Shown here in pieces: positions 37,007-45,465 of a stretch of 64,000 nucleotides of DNA. Every line of letters starts with the position of its first letter. Position 1 is the stretch's first letter. Source of the stretch: JBAIYU01 sp036763085 (GTDB lineage Bacteria; Bacillota; Negativicutes; DSM-1736; Dendrosporobacteraceae); assembly GCF_036763085.1 (NCBI RefSeq), contig NZ_JBAIYU010000017.1, forward strand, positions 1-64,000. Direction: 5' to 3'. The translations under genes were made by a program, and so were the position numbers. Below the pieces are notes generated by a model. That model ran no database searches, had not been told where the DNA came from, and worked only from the letters and a program-made list of their open reading frames with translations.

Positions 37007-38082
37007 TTATTACATTTCCTCATATGGGGGATATGGGTATAGTCCTTAAATCGTTATTTAGCAATCTAGGACGAGAAGTAATTATGCCTCCTCCAATATC
37101 TAAAAAGACATTTGAATTAGGAGCAAAATATTCACCTGAGACGGTTTGTTTGCCGTTCAAACTTACGCTTGGGAACTTTATCGAAGCTCTTGAACAAGGT
37201 GCGGACACACTTGCCACCTGCGGTGGGGTTGGCCCTTGTCGATTAGGTTATTACGCTGAAGTACAGCGAGGTATTCTTCAAAGTTTAGGGTACAAGTTTG
37301 ATATGATTGTTATTGAACCAGATATCACGGATATTTTTGCGAATTTACGTCGAGTTACATACAAGCGCAGTTTATGGGAGGTTTATTTAGCCTTTCGTTT
37401 GGCGATAGAAAAAATGAATGCACTTGACAATATTGAGCGAAAAGTCAGTGTTATCAGACCGTTAGAGGTAAATTCAGGTCAATCTGCCGCTATTAGAAAA
37501 GAAACAATATCGGCCATTGATTCTGTCGAAAAAATAGCCGACTTGCATGCCGTCTATTTTAAGGCAGAACGGGAATTAGATAATATTAAAACCAGGTCTG
37601 ATATGGATCCGCTGCGTATTGGTGTTGTTGGAGAAATCTACGTAATGCTTGAGCCCTTTATCAACCAAAACTTAGATTTACGTCTAGGAAGTATGGGAGT
37701 AGAAATACATAAAACTATGTATTTAAGCGACTATGTTAATGGACATTTATTTAGAAAGAGCGAATATCTTGAGAAGTTTAAATATCTAGCCGGACTAGCA
37801 CAACCCTACTTGGGTCATTATGTTGGTGGTCATGCTATAAAGAGTATTGCGCATACAGTTGATATGGGACAGGAAAACTACGATGGTATTATTCATATGT
37901 TTCCGTTTACCTGTATGCCAGAAGTTGTAGCCAAAAATATTCTTCCTAAAGTTAGCAATGAAAAAAACATCCCTGTATTATCGATTGCTTTTGATGAACA
38001 ATCAGGTGATGCCGGAACAGCAACTAGATTGGAAGCTTTTATTGACTTGTTAAAATACCGTCGCCATAAAAAGGCTCGTTAA
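37003..38082 (+). CDS. COG3581-type protein, pair 1
   Basis: 359 aa. Begins MIITFPHMGDMGIVLKSLF and carries SPETVCLPFK, then the cysteine box CGGVGPCRLGYYAEVQ and FTCMPEVVA, all suited to binding an iron-sulfur cluster. LSIAFDEQSGDAGTATRLEAF mirrors the end of its partner. In many anaerobes the activase, DUF2229 and this domain form one polypeptide of about 1,400 residues; here they are three adjacent genes. ATGA overlap with the previous gene implies coupled translation. Confidence 0.78.
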   Translation: MIITFPHMGDMGIVLKSLFSNLGREVIMPPPISKKTFELGAKYSPETVCLPFKLTLGNFIEALEQGADTLATCGGVGPCRLGYYAEVQRGILQSLGYKFDMIVIEPDITDIFANLRRVTYKRSLWEVYLAFRLAIEKMNALDNIERKVSVIRPLEVNSGQSAAIRKETISAIDSVEKIADLHAVYFKAERELDNIKTRSDMDPLRIGVVGEIYVMLEPFINQNLDLRLGSMGVEIHKTMYLSDYVNGHLFRKSEYLEKFKYLAGLAQPYLGHYVGGHAIKSIAHTVDMGQENYDGIIHMFPFTCMPEVVAKNILPKVSNEKNIPVLSIAFDEQSGDAGTATRLEAFIDLLKYRRHKKAR

Positions 38083-38102
38083 ACTAAGAAGAGTCTGAGC
38101 TT

Positions 38103-38160
38103 AAAGCCAAGTATGGTAATTCATAGTATTTAGCTATGAATTACCATACTTGGCTTTTTT
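38103..38160 (+). terminator. Very long terminator, 24-bp perfect stem
   Basis: AAAGCCAAGTATGG... (38103-38126) and its exact complement (38134-38157) around a 7-base loop, then TTTTTT. It separates the two COG3580/3581 pairs. Confidence 0.95.
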
Positions 38161-38345
38161 CAAATATCTGCATTCTATAGCTTATAAATCGACGATGGTG
38201 TAAATAATATCCCTTGTGACTAGAATTCTATATACGGGATAATTTATGGTAGTAGAACGTCTCGGAGAAATAACTTAATAACAGTAGTCAAATAAAGGCA
38301 ATTTTACAAATCCTTTTGTTAGATTTTGATTTAGAGGATGGTTGT

Positions 38346-39260
38346 ATGCAAATTCATGTAGGTATACCAAGAGCTCTGCTATATCACGAGTATGGTACTT
38401 TATGGACAGAATTTTTTCGTAATATAGGAGTGCAAGCTACGGTATCAGATGAGACTAATAAAAATATGCTAGATCGCGGTACATCACTTGCGATTGATGA
38501 ATCTTGCCTTCCCTTAAAAGTCTATTTAGGGCACGTCGATTCATTACTAGATAAATGTACCCATATATTTGTGCCACGTATTGCCCAGTATAATCGCAAT
38601 TTTTATTTATGTGCAAAATTCGCAGGGTTACCTGATATAGTTAGAAATACATTTGGTTTATCCACAAAGCAACTGATAGCTCCTAACATAGAAAGTACGT
38701 CTCCGGATAACTCGGTTAAGTGTGCCTATTCAACTTGCAAAGCGCTAGGAAAATCGCCGCTTGTTGGACACTTTGCTTATAAAAATGCATTAAAAGAATG
38801 GAAGAGTGGTTTCTTTAATATTTCAAATGAATCCAAAAACCCTAAAATTGCACTAATTGGACATAGCTACTTATTGCAGGATGATTTTTTTTCTCGAGAA
38901 ATTATAGGAACATTAAATGCTCAAGGAGTTGCTGTTATTACTTCTAATCAAGTGGCAAGTAAAGTTCTATATAGTGAAGCTAAAGTCTTTGAGCCGGATA
39001 TTTACTGGCAGCTATCGGCTAAGATAGCCGGAGCCGCAAACTATTTTTGCCGTCAGCCCGATATTGCAGGTATTGTTATAGTTTCTAGCTTTTGCTGCGG
39101 ACCGGATTCACTTGTTAATGAATATATACAGCATCATGTGCTGCAAAAAAATAACAAACCTTATATTATCCTAAATGTTGATGAACATAGCGGAAGCGCT
39201 GGTCTTATTACAAGGATTGAAGCATTTTGGGATCTAGTGGCTAGGAGGACAAAAGCTTGA
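38346..39260 (+). CDS. COG3580/DUF2229-type protein, pair 2
   Basis: 304 aa, paralogue of the 36098 product: IHVGIPRALLYHEYGTLWTE, DESCLPLKVYLGH, FCCGPDSLVNE and LNVDEHSGSAGLITRIEAF align block by block. I start at ATG 38346 after AGAGGATGG; an upstream in-frame TTG adds ten residues without a ribosome site. No activase gene accompanies this pair, so it may use the one at 35096 or one elsewhere. Confidence 0.76.
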   Translation: MQIHVGIPRALLYHEYGTLWTEFFRNIGVQATVSDETNKNMLDRGTSLAIDESCLPLKVYLGHVDSLLDKCTHIFVPRIAQYNRNFYLCAKFAGLPDIVRNTFGLSTKQLIAPNIESTSPDNSVKCAYSTCKALGKSPLVGHFAYKNALKEWKSGFFNISNESKNPKIALIGHSYLLQDDFFSREIIGTLNAQGVAVITSNQVASKVLYSEAKVFEPDIYWQLSAKIAGAANYFCRQPDIAGIVIVSSFCCGPDSLVNEYIQHHVLQKNNKPYIILNVDEHSGSAGLITRIEAFWDLVARRTKA

Positions 39261-40330
39261 AAGTTAGTTATCCCCACATGGGTTATTTAAATATACCTGT
39301 TAATAATATGTTTAATAATTTAGGTATTGAAGTAATCGAGACTCCGCCGATAACTAAAAAAACAATCGAATTAGGATCATTTTATTCTCCCGAGGGTGTG
39401 TGTTTGCCTTATAAAATAAATATTGGGAATTTTTTAGAGAGTATAGAGCGTGGTGCGGACACGTTAATAAATGTATGCGGCGCTGGTAAATGCCGATTAG
39501 GATTTTACAATGCCGTTCAAAAAATTGAACTAGAAAAAAGAAAGAACCTAACGTTCTATAACATAGATACAAACAATCTATTTCGATCTCTATATAGTTT
39601 TTTAAGGGAATCGGTCCCGCATGTTAGCCGTTTAGAAATAGTAAAAAGCATTGCTATGGCAGTACAAACCCTTAAAGCTTTAGACGCCGTAAGCAGCGCA
39701 AAGAATTTGTATGGTGCTCGATTAGATAACCCAGAAGAAATTATCAAAATCTACAGCAGTGCCTTAAAAGATTTTACAGAGTGCCGCAGTTTCAATGATA
39801 TTAACAAAACTAAGAAAGAAGCGGTCGAGTTAATAGAGAAAGTGGGCAAACAGTCTAAAAGGAAGCCAGCTAGAATTGGGCTTATAGGTGAATTTTATAT
39901 CTTGCTTGAACCCTATGTAAACCATATGATTGAGGAAGTCCTTATAAAGCAGGGGATTGAGGTCAAAAAATTTGTTTATACTGGTGATTGGGCATATTCA
40001 AATACTCTTTTAAGCTCGTTAGGTCTATATAATGAAGAAAAGGAATATCTGGATCAAGCCAAACCTTATATGAATTACCACGTGGGCGGTGATGGCCTAA
40101 AATCCGTAGGTAGTGCACTTTGGTGTGCCCGCAATAATTTCGATGGGATAATTCATGTTTATCCATTTGGCTGCATGCCGGAAGTAGTAGCACAGTATGC
40201 ACTTAAAAATCTTGTGAATGATTATAATATGCCTTTATTATCACTAAGCATAGATGAACACTCCAGCGATGTTGGTATTATGACTCGAATTGAAGCCTTT
40301 GCTGATTGTATTAAGCGAAAGAATAGCTAA
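39257..40330 (+). CDS. COG3581-type protein, pair 2
   Basis: 357 aa, paralogue of the 37003 product. VSYPHMGYLNIPVNNMF, SPEGVCLPYKINIGN, the cysteine box VCGAGKCRLGFYNAVQ and FGCMPEVVAQ are retained; one cysteine of the box is shifted relative to pair 1 (CGGVGPC against CGAGKC). TTG start overlapping the previous stop (TTGA). Confidence 0.76.
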   Translation: MKVSYPHMGYLNIPVNNMFNNLGIEVIETPPITKKTIELGSFYSPEGVCLPYKINIGNFLESIERGADTLINVCGAGKCRLGFYNAVQKIELEKRKNLTFYNIDTNNLFRSLYSFLRESVPHVSRLEIVKSIAMAVQTLKALDAVSSAKNLYGARLDNPEEIIKIYSSALKDFTECRSFNDINKTKKEAVELIEKVGKQSKRKPARIGLIGEFYILLEPYVNHMIEEVLIKQGIEVKKFVYTGDWAYSNTLLSSLGLYNEEKEYLDQAKPYMNYHVGGDGLKSVGSALWCARNNFDGIIHVYPFGCMPEVVAQYALKNLVNDYNMPLLSLSIDEHSSDVGIMTRIEAFADCIKRKNS

Positions 40331-40376
40331 TCATTCATTTGTCTAAATCCGTATTTCCTTTATTCCGAACATGACA

Positions 40377-40415
40377 AAGCCCCCTAATCGTAGTAGTTTA
40401 CGATAGGGGACTCTT
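40377..40415. terminator. Bidirectional hairpin between convergent genes
   Basis: CCCCTAATCGTA and TTACGATAGGGG pair (40381-40409). It serves the plus-strand COG3581 gene and the minus-strand gene that ends at 40464. Confidence 0.75.
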
Positions 40416-40463
40416 AAGTCATTGTCTAAACCTGAAGGTGCCGTTCAAAATAATAGAATTATT

Positions 40464-40724
40464 TTAATGAAATTTAGAAAATGTCTCAACGACTATTGGG
40501 GCTACCTCTCGAATCAAGTCAACGATAAAAGCGCCCATTATCATGTAGCCGATTGGTCCTGATAGTTTTAACACACGGCTTGCAGCACTGTGACGATTAA
40601 ACTTTTGTAAACAGGTTGCAGTTAGCTTGATCGATATTCCAACTAAACCAAGTACAATAATGTAAAAGCCCAATTGCCCCGGTGCAAATACATCTTTAAA
40701 GACGGTCCAGATAAAATCTAACAT
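40464..40724 (-). CDS. Small membrane protein, unknown
   Basis: 86 aa, with membrane segments FYIIVLGLVGISIKLTATCL and GPIGYMIMGAFIVDLIREVA. No family recognised. Of two in-frame ATG codons, the downstream one (40724) is nine bases from GGGGAG, while the upstream one (40733) abuts it. Confidence 0.6.
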   Translation of the reverse strand: MLDFIWTVFKDVFAPGQLGFYIIVLGLVGISIKLTATCLQKFNRHSAASRVLKLSGPIGYMIMGAFIVDLIREVAPIVVETFSKFH

Positions 40725-40790
40725 ACTATTCATCTCCCCGTATTTTATGTTGTTAAATTATATTCATTGAAGTTTTGGATATGTTGTTTT

Positions 40791-41021
40791 CTACTCCAAG
40801 TTAGTAATTTTTTTTGTGATAAATATAAAAGCAGAAGATCCGTCATTTCCATATTCTTTGGAATAATGACGGATCTTCTGCTTTTCTTTATTTCTGCGGT
40901 AATCATTTTTTCGGTCTATCCAAATCAGGGCCAGTTTTACTTCTGGAGTCATTGCACGATTAGGTTTACCTGCAATCTTGAGAATATTTGGGTTAATAGT
41001 TCCACATTTAATTTTAGCCAT
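40791..41021 (-). CDS. Small basic protein whose 3' end overlaps a hairpin
   Basis: 76 aa. Start MAKIKCGTINPNILKIAGKP after AAAGGGGGTTTTCC, a strong ribosome site. Rich in Lys and Arg from residue 35. No family recognised. The last ~30 codons run through a 21-bp perfect inverted repeat, so the gene may be extended past its original end or be terminated within its own frame. Confidence 0.5.
   Translation of the reverse strand: MAKIKCGTINPNILKIAGKPNRAMTPEVKLALIWIDRKNDYRRNKEKQKIRHYSKEYGNDGSSAFIFITKKITNLE
40827..40885. terminator. 21-bp perfect inverted repeat inside a coding frame
   Basis: AAAAGCAGAAGATCCGTCATT (40827-40847) and its exact complement (40865-40885) around a 17-base loop. T runs on both sides make it a bidirectional terminator candidate. 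Confidence 0.7.
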
Positions 41022-41101
41022 TGGAAAACCCCCTTTATCTAATACTATTATATCGTAAGAATAGGTAAGTTCAACTTTTATATTTAATTAGGAGGCTTTA
41101 T

Positions 41102-41245
41102 CTATTCTTGGGGCTTATATAGCAAGCCAAATGTGTAAATCCTCATTATAACTAAAATTATAGATAAATAGACGTAGTATAAATTATATTCTCGTAATAA
41201 AATCGTACGGATTTCGTCACGCATTTTAATTTCTAGTACAGTCAT
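41102..41245 (-). CDS. Possible 47-aa membrane peptide
   Basis: MTVLEIKMRDEIRTILLREY followed by a hydrophobic stretch (VYLSIILVIMRIYTFGLLY). Weak ribosome site (ACGGGTAATTTAA). Could be chance. Confidence 0.25.
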   Translation of the reverse strand: MTVLEIKMRDEIRTILLREYNLYYVYLSIILVIMRIYTFGLLYKPQE

Positions 41246-41308
41246 TTAAATTACCCGTCATACATAATGTATAAATAAGAGGAAAACTTCGAAGGAGCGT
41301 GACGGGAT

Positions 41309-41956
41309 ATGAAGAACATTTGGTTGGTGCGTGCATTTCCAAACGGGCATGATCGGTTCGAATTATTTAACAAAGAACAGATTATTGCGATTGGTTGGTC
41401 TAAGCTTACTAACCTAGAAGGGAAATCTATGGGAGAGCTTCGTGATATGCTTAGAACTGCATATCCTGAATATGACTCATCCGGAAAGGTAGGCCAGGCT
41501 CTTGCTGCAGTTAATGCATTTGTCAATGGATTGAGAGTGGATGATCTGGTAATGGTGCCAAGCGGGCAGCGTGTGCTTTTAGGGATTATTGAATCAGGAT
41601 ATTATTATGATTCTGCAAAGAAAAACGAAGGTTACTGTCATCAGCGTAAGGTAAAATGGCTATTCGAGACTACTCGTGATATTTTTGAGGGTGAAGTTAA
41701 AGTTTTTTTAAGCACGCGAAATACAATTGCTAAACTTAGAAAAAGAACAGAGTCTGTCTGGGCAATGGTTAACGAGCAACCAGAATCAGATACTATGGCC
41801 GAGGAGCCAGCTTTGTTTGAAGCTGCATCGGGCGATAAGGTATCAGATTTAATAAAAATAGCAGAAGATATTTTGCTTAAGGAACTTAGCTGTAATGAGC
41901 CTGAGCGTCAGCTAAAGGTTGCATTAGAAATTTTGAAAGCAAAAGGTAAACTATAG
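41309..41956 (+). CDS. EVE/PUA-like protein related to restriction system N-termini
   Basis: 215 aa. IWLVRAFPNGHDRFELF, IIAIGWSKLTNLEGKS and VDDLVMVPSGQRVLLGIIE match the EVE-like fold that often forms the N-terminal half of modification-dependent restriction enzymes, where it reads modified bases. No nuclease domain follows; the C-terminal 60 residues are acidic and then helical. GAAGGAGCGTG lies before the start. It may be a stand-alone reader or the remnant of a larger system. Confidence 0.65.
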   Translation: MKNIWLVRAFPNGHDRFELFNKEQIIAIGWSKLTNLEGKSMGELRDMLRTAYPEYDSSGKVGQALAAVNAFVNGLRVDDLVMVPSGQRVLLGIIESGYYYDSAKKNEGYCHQRKVKWLFETTRDIFEGEVKVFLSTRNTIAKLRKRTESVWAMVNEQPESDTMAEEPALFEAASGDKVSDLIKIAEDILLKELSCNEPERQLKVALEILKAKGKL

Positions 41957-42059
41957 ATTTTACTTAATAACACACTAGTAATTCCCACATAAATCTAAGC
42001 ATATGAGTATCTGTTTAATTAAGCTGTAAAAGGCTAAAGCTATACACGGAGGTGATTAT

Positions 42060-42206
42060 ATGCCAGAAAACCGCGATATAACGAAATCTGAAGGAGTGCC
42101 GGCTGAAAACCGTGTTGTATCAGAAATATCGATAAATAGTAGTTTGCTTAAACATTCGGATATAGGACATATTGAAAAAGCACAAAAAGAAAATGATGAA
42201 CGCTAA
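42060..42206 (+). CDS. Small hydrophilic protein, 48 aa
   Basis: CACGGAGGTGATTAT precedes the ATG. MPENRDITKSEGVPAENRVV, then charged to the end. Its stop adjoins a strong terminator, so a complete small transcription unit is likely. No family recognised. Confidence 0.55.
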   Translation: MPENRDITKSEGVPAENRVVSEISINSSLLKHSDIGHIEKAQKENDER

Positions 42207-42253
42207 CGTAAAAGCCGCTTAGGAGAGATTATAATTTCCTAGCGGCTTTTACA
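42207..42253 (+). terminator. Terminator after the 48-aa gene
   Basis: GTAAAAGCCGCTTAGGA pairs with TCCTAGCGGCTTTTAC. Confidence 0.88.
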
Positions 42254-42327
42254 TTTCACCTCTAGAAGGTAACATAATATTCCGTTATAATAAGACCATA
42301 CAATTATTAAATTTCAGGAGAGTTAGC

Positions 42328-43314
42328 GTGCAAAGGTGGAAGAGTTTGTTTAAGGTCAGGAATTTATCATTAGCCGCAATTGTGCTTATTGGGATTCTAA
42401 CACCTGATTTTTCTTTGGCAAGCGGAGAAAAATTAATGGATAAGCCCCTTTATGAATTTAATCTTCAAAAAGAAGTCCAACCCCCTGATTATCAGTTTCT
42501 GAACGAGTTAAGTGATGAAGCAAGAGTACAGTATACAATAAATTCTTATATATCCAATTATTTTCAGAAAGCCAAAAACACATCATGGTTTAAAGACGTA
42601 GATTTAGCCGTAATATTAGCGGAAGAATATCAGCCGGCTGTTACTGTTAACACACTGCGGACTATCGAAGAAGATGATAATTCTATTCATTTCTTTCAAG
42701 GGCGTTATCAACATTACGGAGATTCTTCGCTTGCAAATCTCGGCTTTGGTAATCGGATTTTTGTTGATGCCAAAAAAGAAAGTATGGTAGGCTTTAATGT
42801 GTTTTTTGACCACACTCCTGAGCATTCTCATTCGCGAGTGGGATTGGGTTTAGAATACTTTAAATATGGTGCTGAATATAGAGTGAATTTCTATCTGCCT
42901 TTATCGGGCGAAAAAAAGGTCAACATGAATCAAAATCCGGTACACGTGTATGAAAAAACAGTAAGTGGAGTTGATTTTAAAATTGGAACTGCTCTCCCTA
43001 AAGCGCCTTGGTTTGTGGTAACTGCTACAGGTTTTAAGTTTGAGAATAATAATCCAGGAGACGAATACGGCTATCATGTAAGCTCAAGATTACAGCTAAC
43101 ACCACGTTTTAATATAGAAGTTATAAATCGAAATTCTAATCAAAACCATGATCTTTACGGTCAGTTTTTATACACAATAGCAGAGCCATCGACTCCATCT
43201 TTATGGGGTAAGCCTAAAAAGATACCAACTGATCTGACTGCATTTAGACGACAAGCTGTTCAAAGAGAATATAGTGTGAAAAGAATTACTTTAATGGAAG
43301 AAAAGGGCTTTTGA
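42328..43314 (+). CDS. Inverse autotransporter beta-barrel protein
   Basis: 328 aa: a signal peptide (about 1-32, cleaved near SLASGEK), a helical stretch, then an outer-membrane barrel of the intimin/invasin type with GRYQHYGDSSLANLGFGNRI, VGFNVFFDHTP, SRVGLGLEYFKYGAEYRVNFY and ending GVDFKIGTALPKAPW. These barrels normally hold open an exported C-terminal Ig-like passenger; here only about 60 residues follow and no passenger exists. GTG start after AGGAGAG. It shows that the cell has an outer membrane. Confidence 0.82.
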   Translation: MQRWKSLFKVRNLSLAAIVLIGILTPDFSLASGEKLMDKPLYEFNLQKEVQPPDYQFLNELSDEARVQYTINSYISNYFQKAKNTSWFKDVDLAVILAEEYQPAVTVNTLRTIEEDDNSIHFFQGRYQHYGDSSLANLGFGNRIFVDAKKESMVGFNVFFDHTPEHSHSRVGLGLEYFKYGAEYRVNFYLPLSGEKKVNMNQNPVHVYEKTVSGVDFKIGTALPKAPWFVVTATGFKFENNNPGDEYGYHVSSRLQLTPRFNIEVINRNSNQNHDLYGQFLYTIAEPSTPSLWGKPKKIPTDLTAFRRQAVQREYSVKRITLMEEKGF

Positions 43315-43326
43315 AATAAGCATAAT

Positions 43327-43410
43327 CCCCTGGCTAAGGAAATAATCGAGGTTGGCGTGACCTCAATCACATAAATATTTCCTTAAATAATATAATTTAT
43401 AGCTAGGGGG
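43327..43410 (+). promoter_or_regulatory. Structured leader that can pair with the spo0E-like ribosome site
   Basis: CCCCTGGCTA (43327-43336) pairs with TAGCTAGGGG (43400-43409; one G-T), which includes the ribosome site. Inside, AGGAAAT pairs with ATTTCCT, and GAGGT...ACCTC forms an inner loop. Such a fold would block translation until opened (inference). Confidence 0.5.
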
Positions 43411-43418
43411 CGAGACAA

Positions 43419-43583
43419 ATGATATTATCAGAGCTTTTAATAAGTGTGGAATTGTTGAGGGAAATAATGCACAAGACTGCACTCGAAAAAGGTATTTCGC
43501 ATCCTGATGTCCTGCTGTTAAGTCAAATATTAGACGGTAAGTTAAATGAGTACGAAAAAATTAAAGTTAAGGGGCAATTTTAG
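43419..43583 (+). CDS. Spo0E-like aspartyl-phosphate phosphatase
   Basis: 54 aa. ISVELLREIMHKTALEKGI, then LLLSQILDGKLNEYEK, carrying the SQxLD signature of Spo0E, YnzD and YisI proteins, which dephosphorylate Spo0A and delay sporulation. Its size suits the short family members. AGGGGG lies before the ATG and is the strand predicted to be hidden by the leader. Confidence 0.82.
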   Translation: MILSELLISVELLREIMHKTALEKGISHPDVLLLSQILDGKLNEYEKIKVKGQF

Positions 43584-43655
43584 AACTCAAAAGAAATTCT
43601 AAAATATGACTGATAAAATTAATTCATACATTTATTGTGAAGGTGAGGAGTAAAT

Positions 43656-43754
43656 TTGTATAGTTTTGTTAGCGGAATGATAGCTGGAATTATAACCTCA
43701 TGTTTAGTTGGGGGATTTATATTTCTGCGTGTTTATGGTGAACCAAAACAGTAA
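43656..43754 (+). CDS. Very small membrane protein, 32 aa
   Basis: TTG start five bases after AGGTGAGGAG. MYSFVSGMIAGIITSCLVGG then FIFLRVYGEPKQ: one membrane segment with a short polar tail. No family recognised. Confidence 0.45.
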   Translation: MYSFVSGMIAGIITSCLVGGFIFLRVYGEPKQ

Positions 43755-43842
43755 TATTCGTTTGTTCAAATATCGTATATAGAGAATAGGCCGGAGCCAA
43801 TTTATGATAAAATTGGTTTTGGTGTAAAACTAATAAAATCTA

Positions 43843-43880
43843 TAAATGCCGGTAGGTGTTAACCTAACCGGCATTTATTT
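43843..43880 (+). terminator. Terminator
   Basis: AAATGCCGGTAGGT and ACCTAACCGGCATTT pair around GTTA, then ATTTATT. Confidence 0.85.
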
Positions 43881-43896
43881 ATTGTCTGGAGGCAAA

Positions 43897-43925
43897 TTGA
43901 CATTATCTATATATAGGAATATTAT
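43897..43925 (+). promoter_or_regulatory. Sigma-A promoter of the thioredoxin-ccdA pair
   Basis: TTGACA, 17-base spacer, TATTAT. Confidence 0.7.
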
Positions 43926-44042
43926 AGATATAGATATTTGTCTATATCTATAATAAATGGTGAATAGAATGAATAAAGACTATAAGTAATATTTGTACTG
44001 TTTGTTAGTGGTTTATCCAGATTGATATGGAGGAATTTACTG

Positions 44043-44585
44043 ATGATTGATGAGAAAGCATCGAATGATAGGAAAAATATTAAATTAAAATTCGTAATTC
44101 CACTACTGCTTATTTGTCTTATATTTGGTATATGGGCAGTAAAAAACAAGAAAAGGGATAATACCTTAATAGGAAGTTATAATGCTGACTTTGCACTGCA
44201 TGTGACTGAAGAGCTGGATATAGAAAAGCTAAAGCAATACGGTGTTCCTATAATAATTGATTTTGGAGCTGACTCTTGTATACCTTGTCAAGAAATGGCT
44301 CCAGTATTAAAAGAGCTAAATGAGGAACTTCAGGGAAAAGCGATCATTAAGTTTGTTGATGTATGGAAATATCAGAAATTAGCAAACGGTTATCCAGTAA
44401 GACTTATACCAACACAGGTGCTAATTGATTCAAATGGCAAACCATTTACCCCTAAAAAAAATATAGATATGCAAATTAAAATTTATAAACAGCGTGGTAA
44501 TGATGAGCATGTATTTACAACTCACGAGGGCGGACTGACAAAAGAAGAGATGGTGACAGTTTTAAAGGAAATGGGGTTAAAATAA
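44043..44585 (+). CDS. Membrane-anchored thioredoxin-like protein
   Basis: 180 aa. One N-terminal membrane segment (about 16-33), then a thioredoxin fold outside the cytoplasm with the redox pair CIPC (Cys79, Cys82) in DFGADSCIPCQEMAPV and the cis-proline in RLIPTQVLID. Start 44043 follows GGAGG by nine bases; an upstream TTG would swallow the ribosome site. Overlaps the ccdA-type gene by one base, which would supply its electrons. Confidence 0.88.
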   Translation: MIDEKASNDRKNIKLKFVIPLLLICLIFGIWAVKNKKRDNTLIGSYNADFALHVTEELDIEKLKQYGVPIIIDFGADSCIPCQEMAPVLKELNEELQGKAIIKFVDVWKYQKLANGYPVRLIPTQVLIDSNGKPFTPKKNIDMQIKIYKQRGNDEHVFTTHEGGLTKEEMVTVLKEMGLK

Positions 44586-45286
44586 TGGATATTTTAACAA
44601 CACAGTGGCTTGAAGCTATTTCAAAAACTATTTCATCGAATATATGGTTAGCTCCTCTTTTAGCATTACTTGCCGGAATAATTACATCTTTTTCTCCTTG
44701 TGCACTTACAAGTATTCCACTTGTGATTGGCTATGTAGGAGGTGTTGGAGGACAGAACACTACAAATGCATTTCGGCTTTCAGCAGTATTTTCATTAGGC
44801 ATGGCTATTACTTACACAATTTTAGGAATAGTAGCCTCCTTGATTGGTCAATTGATGCTTGGGGCAGGATCCTGGTGGTTTATCTTTCTTGGTGTATTGA
44901 TGCTGTTTATGGCTTTGCAAACATGGGAGATATTTAACTTTATACCGTCTTCGTATGCTATAAGCAAAAATCGTAAACGTGGTTACTTTGGAGCATTTGT
45001 TGCAGGTATTTTGGGCGGGTTTTTCTCGTCGCCTTGTGCTACACCCGTATTGGTTGTGCTGCTTGCTGCGGTTGCTAAAGAAGGAAATATGATTTGGGGA
45101 GTATCACTTTTATTGGTTTACTCTTTAGGGCATAGTGTTTTAGTTCTTATTGCAGGAACGTCCGTAAGTTTCGTTCATAAGCTAGTATCTAGTGAGAGTT
45201 ATGGCAAAGGGTCTAAAGCAATAAGATTATTATTAGGTACACTTATGGTTATAATCTCCCTTTATATGTTTTACTTAGGTTTTTAA
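44585..45286 (+). CDS. CcdA-family thiol-disulfide transporter
   Basis: 233 aa with six membrane segments. The two membrane cysteines lie in FSPCALTSIPLVIGYVGG and FSSPCATPVLVVLLA, the CcdA/DsbD-beta pattern that carries reducing power across the membrane. Translationally coupled to the thioredoxin gene, so the two form an export path for electrons, similar to CcdA-ResA. No cytochrome c genes are near. Confidence 0.9.
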   Translation: MDILTTQWLEAISKTISSNIWLAPLLALLAGIITSFSPCALTSIPLVIGYVGGVGGQNTTNAFRLSAVFSLGMAITYTILGIVASLIGQLMLGAGSWWFIFLGVLMLFMALQTWEIFNFIPSSYAISKNRKRGYFGAFVAGILGGFFSSPCATPVLVVLLAAVAKEGNMIWGVSLLLVYSLGHSVLVLIAGTSVSFVHKLVSSESYGKGSKAIRLLLGTLMVIISLYMFYLGF

Positions 45287-45299
45287 AATTAAGGAATAG

Positions 45300-45342
45300 A
45301 AAAAACTGCCTTAAGGGATTAACCCAAAAGGCAGTTTTTTCT
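45300..45342 (+). terminator. Terminator after ccdA
   Basis: AAAAACTGCCTT and AAGGCAGTTTTTT pair. Confidence 0.9.
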
Positions 45343-45465
45343 AGGTTGTGTTAATTAATTCTGCTATATAGCTAAGTTTAGCCATTTGGGCTACAATGAT
45401 TTACATGCAATTAAATAGCTCAATATTTGGTCTAGATCTAAAGTGAAGTAATTGAGGTGATTAAA

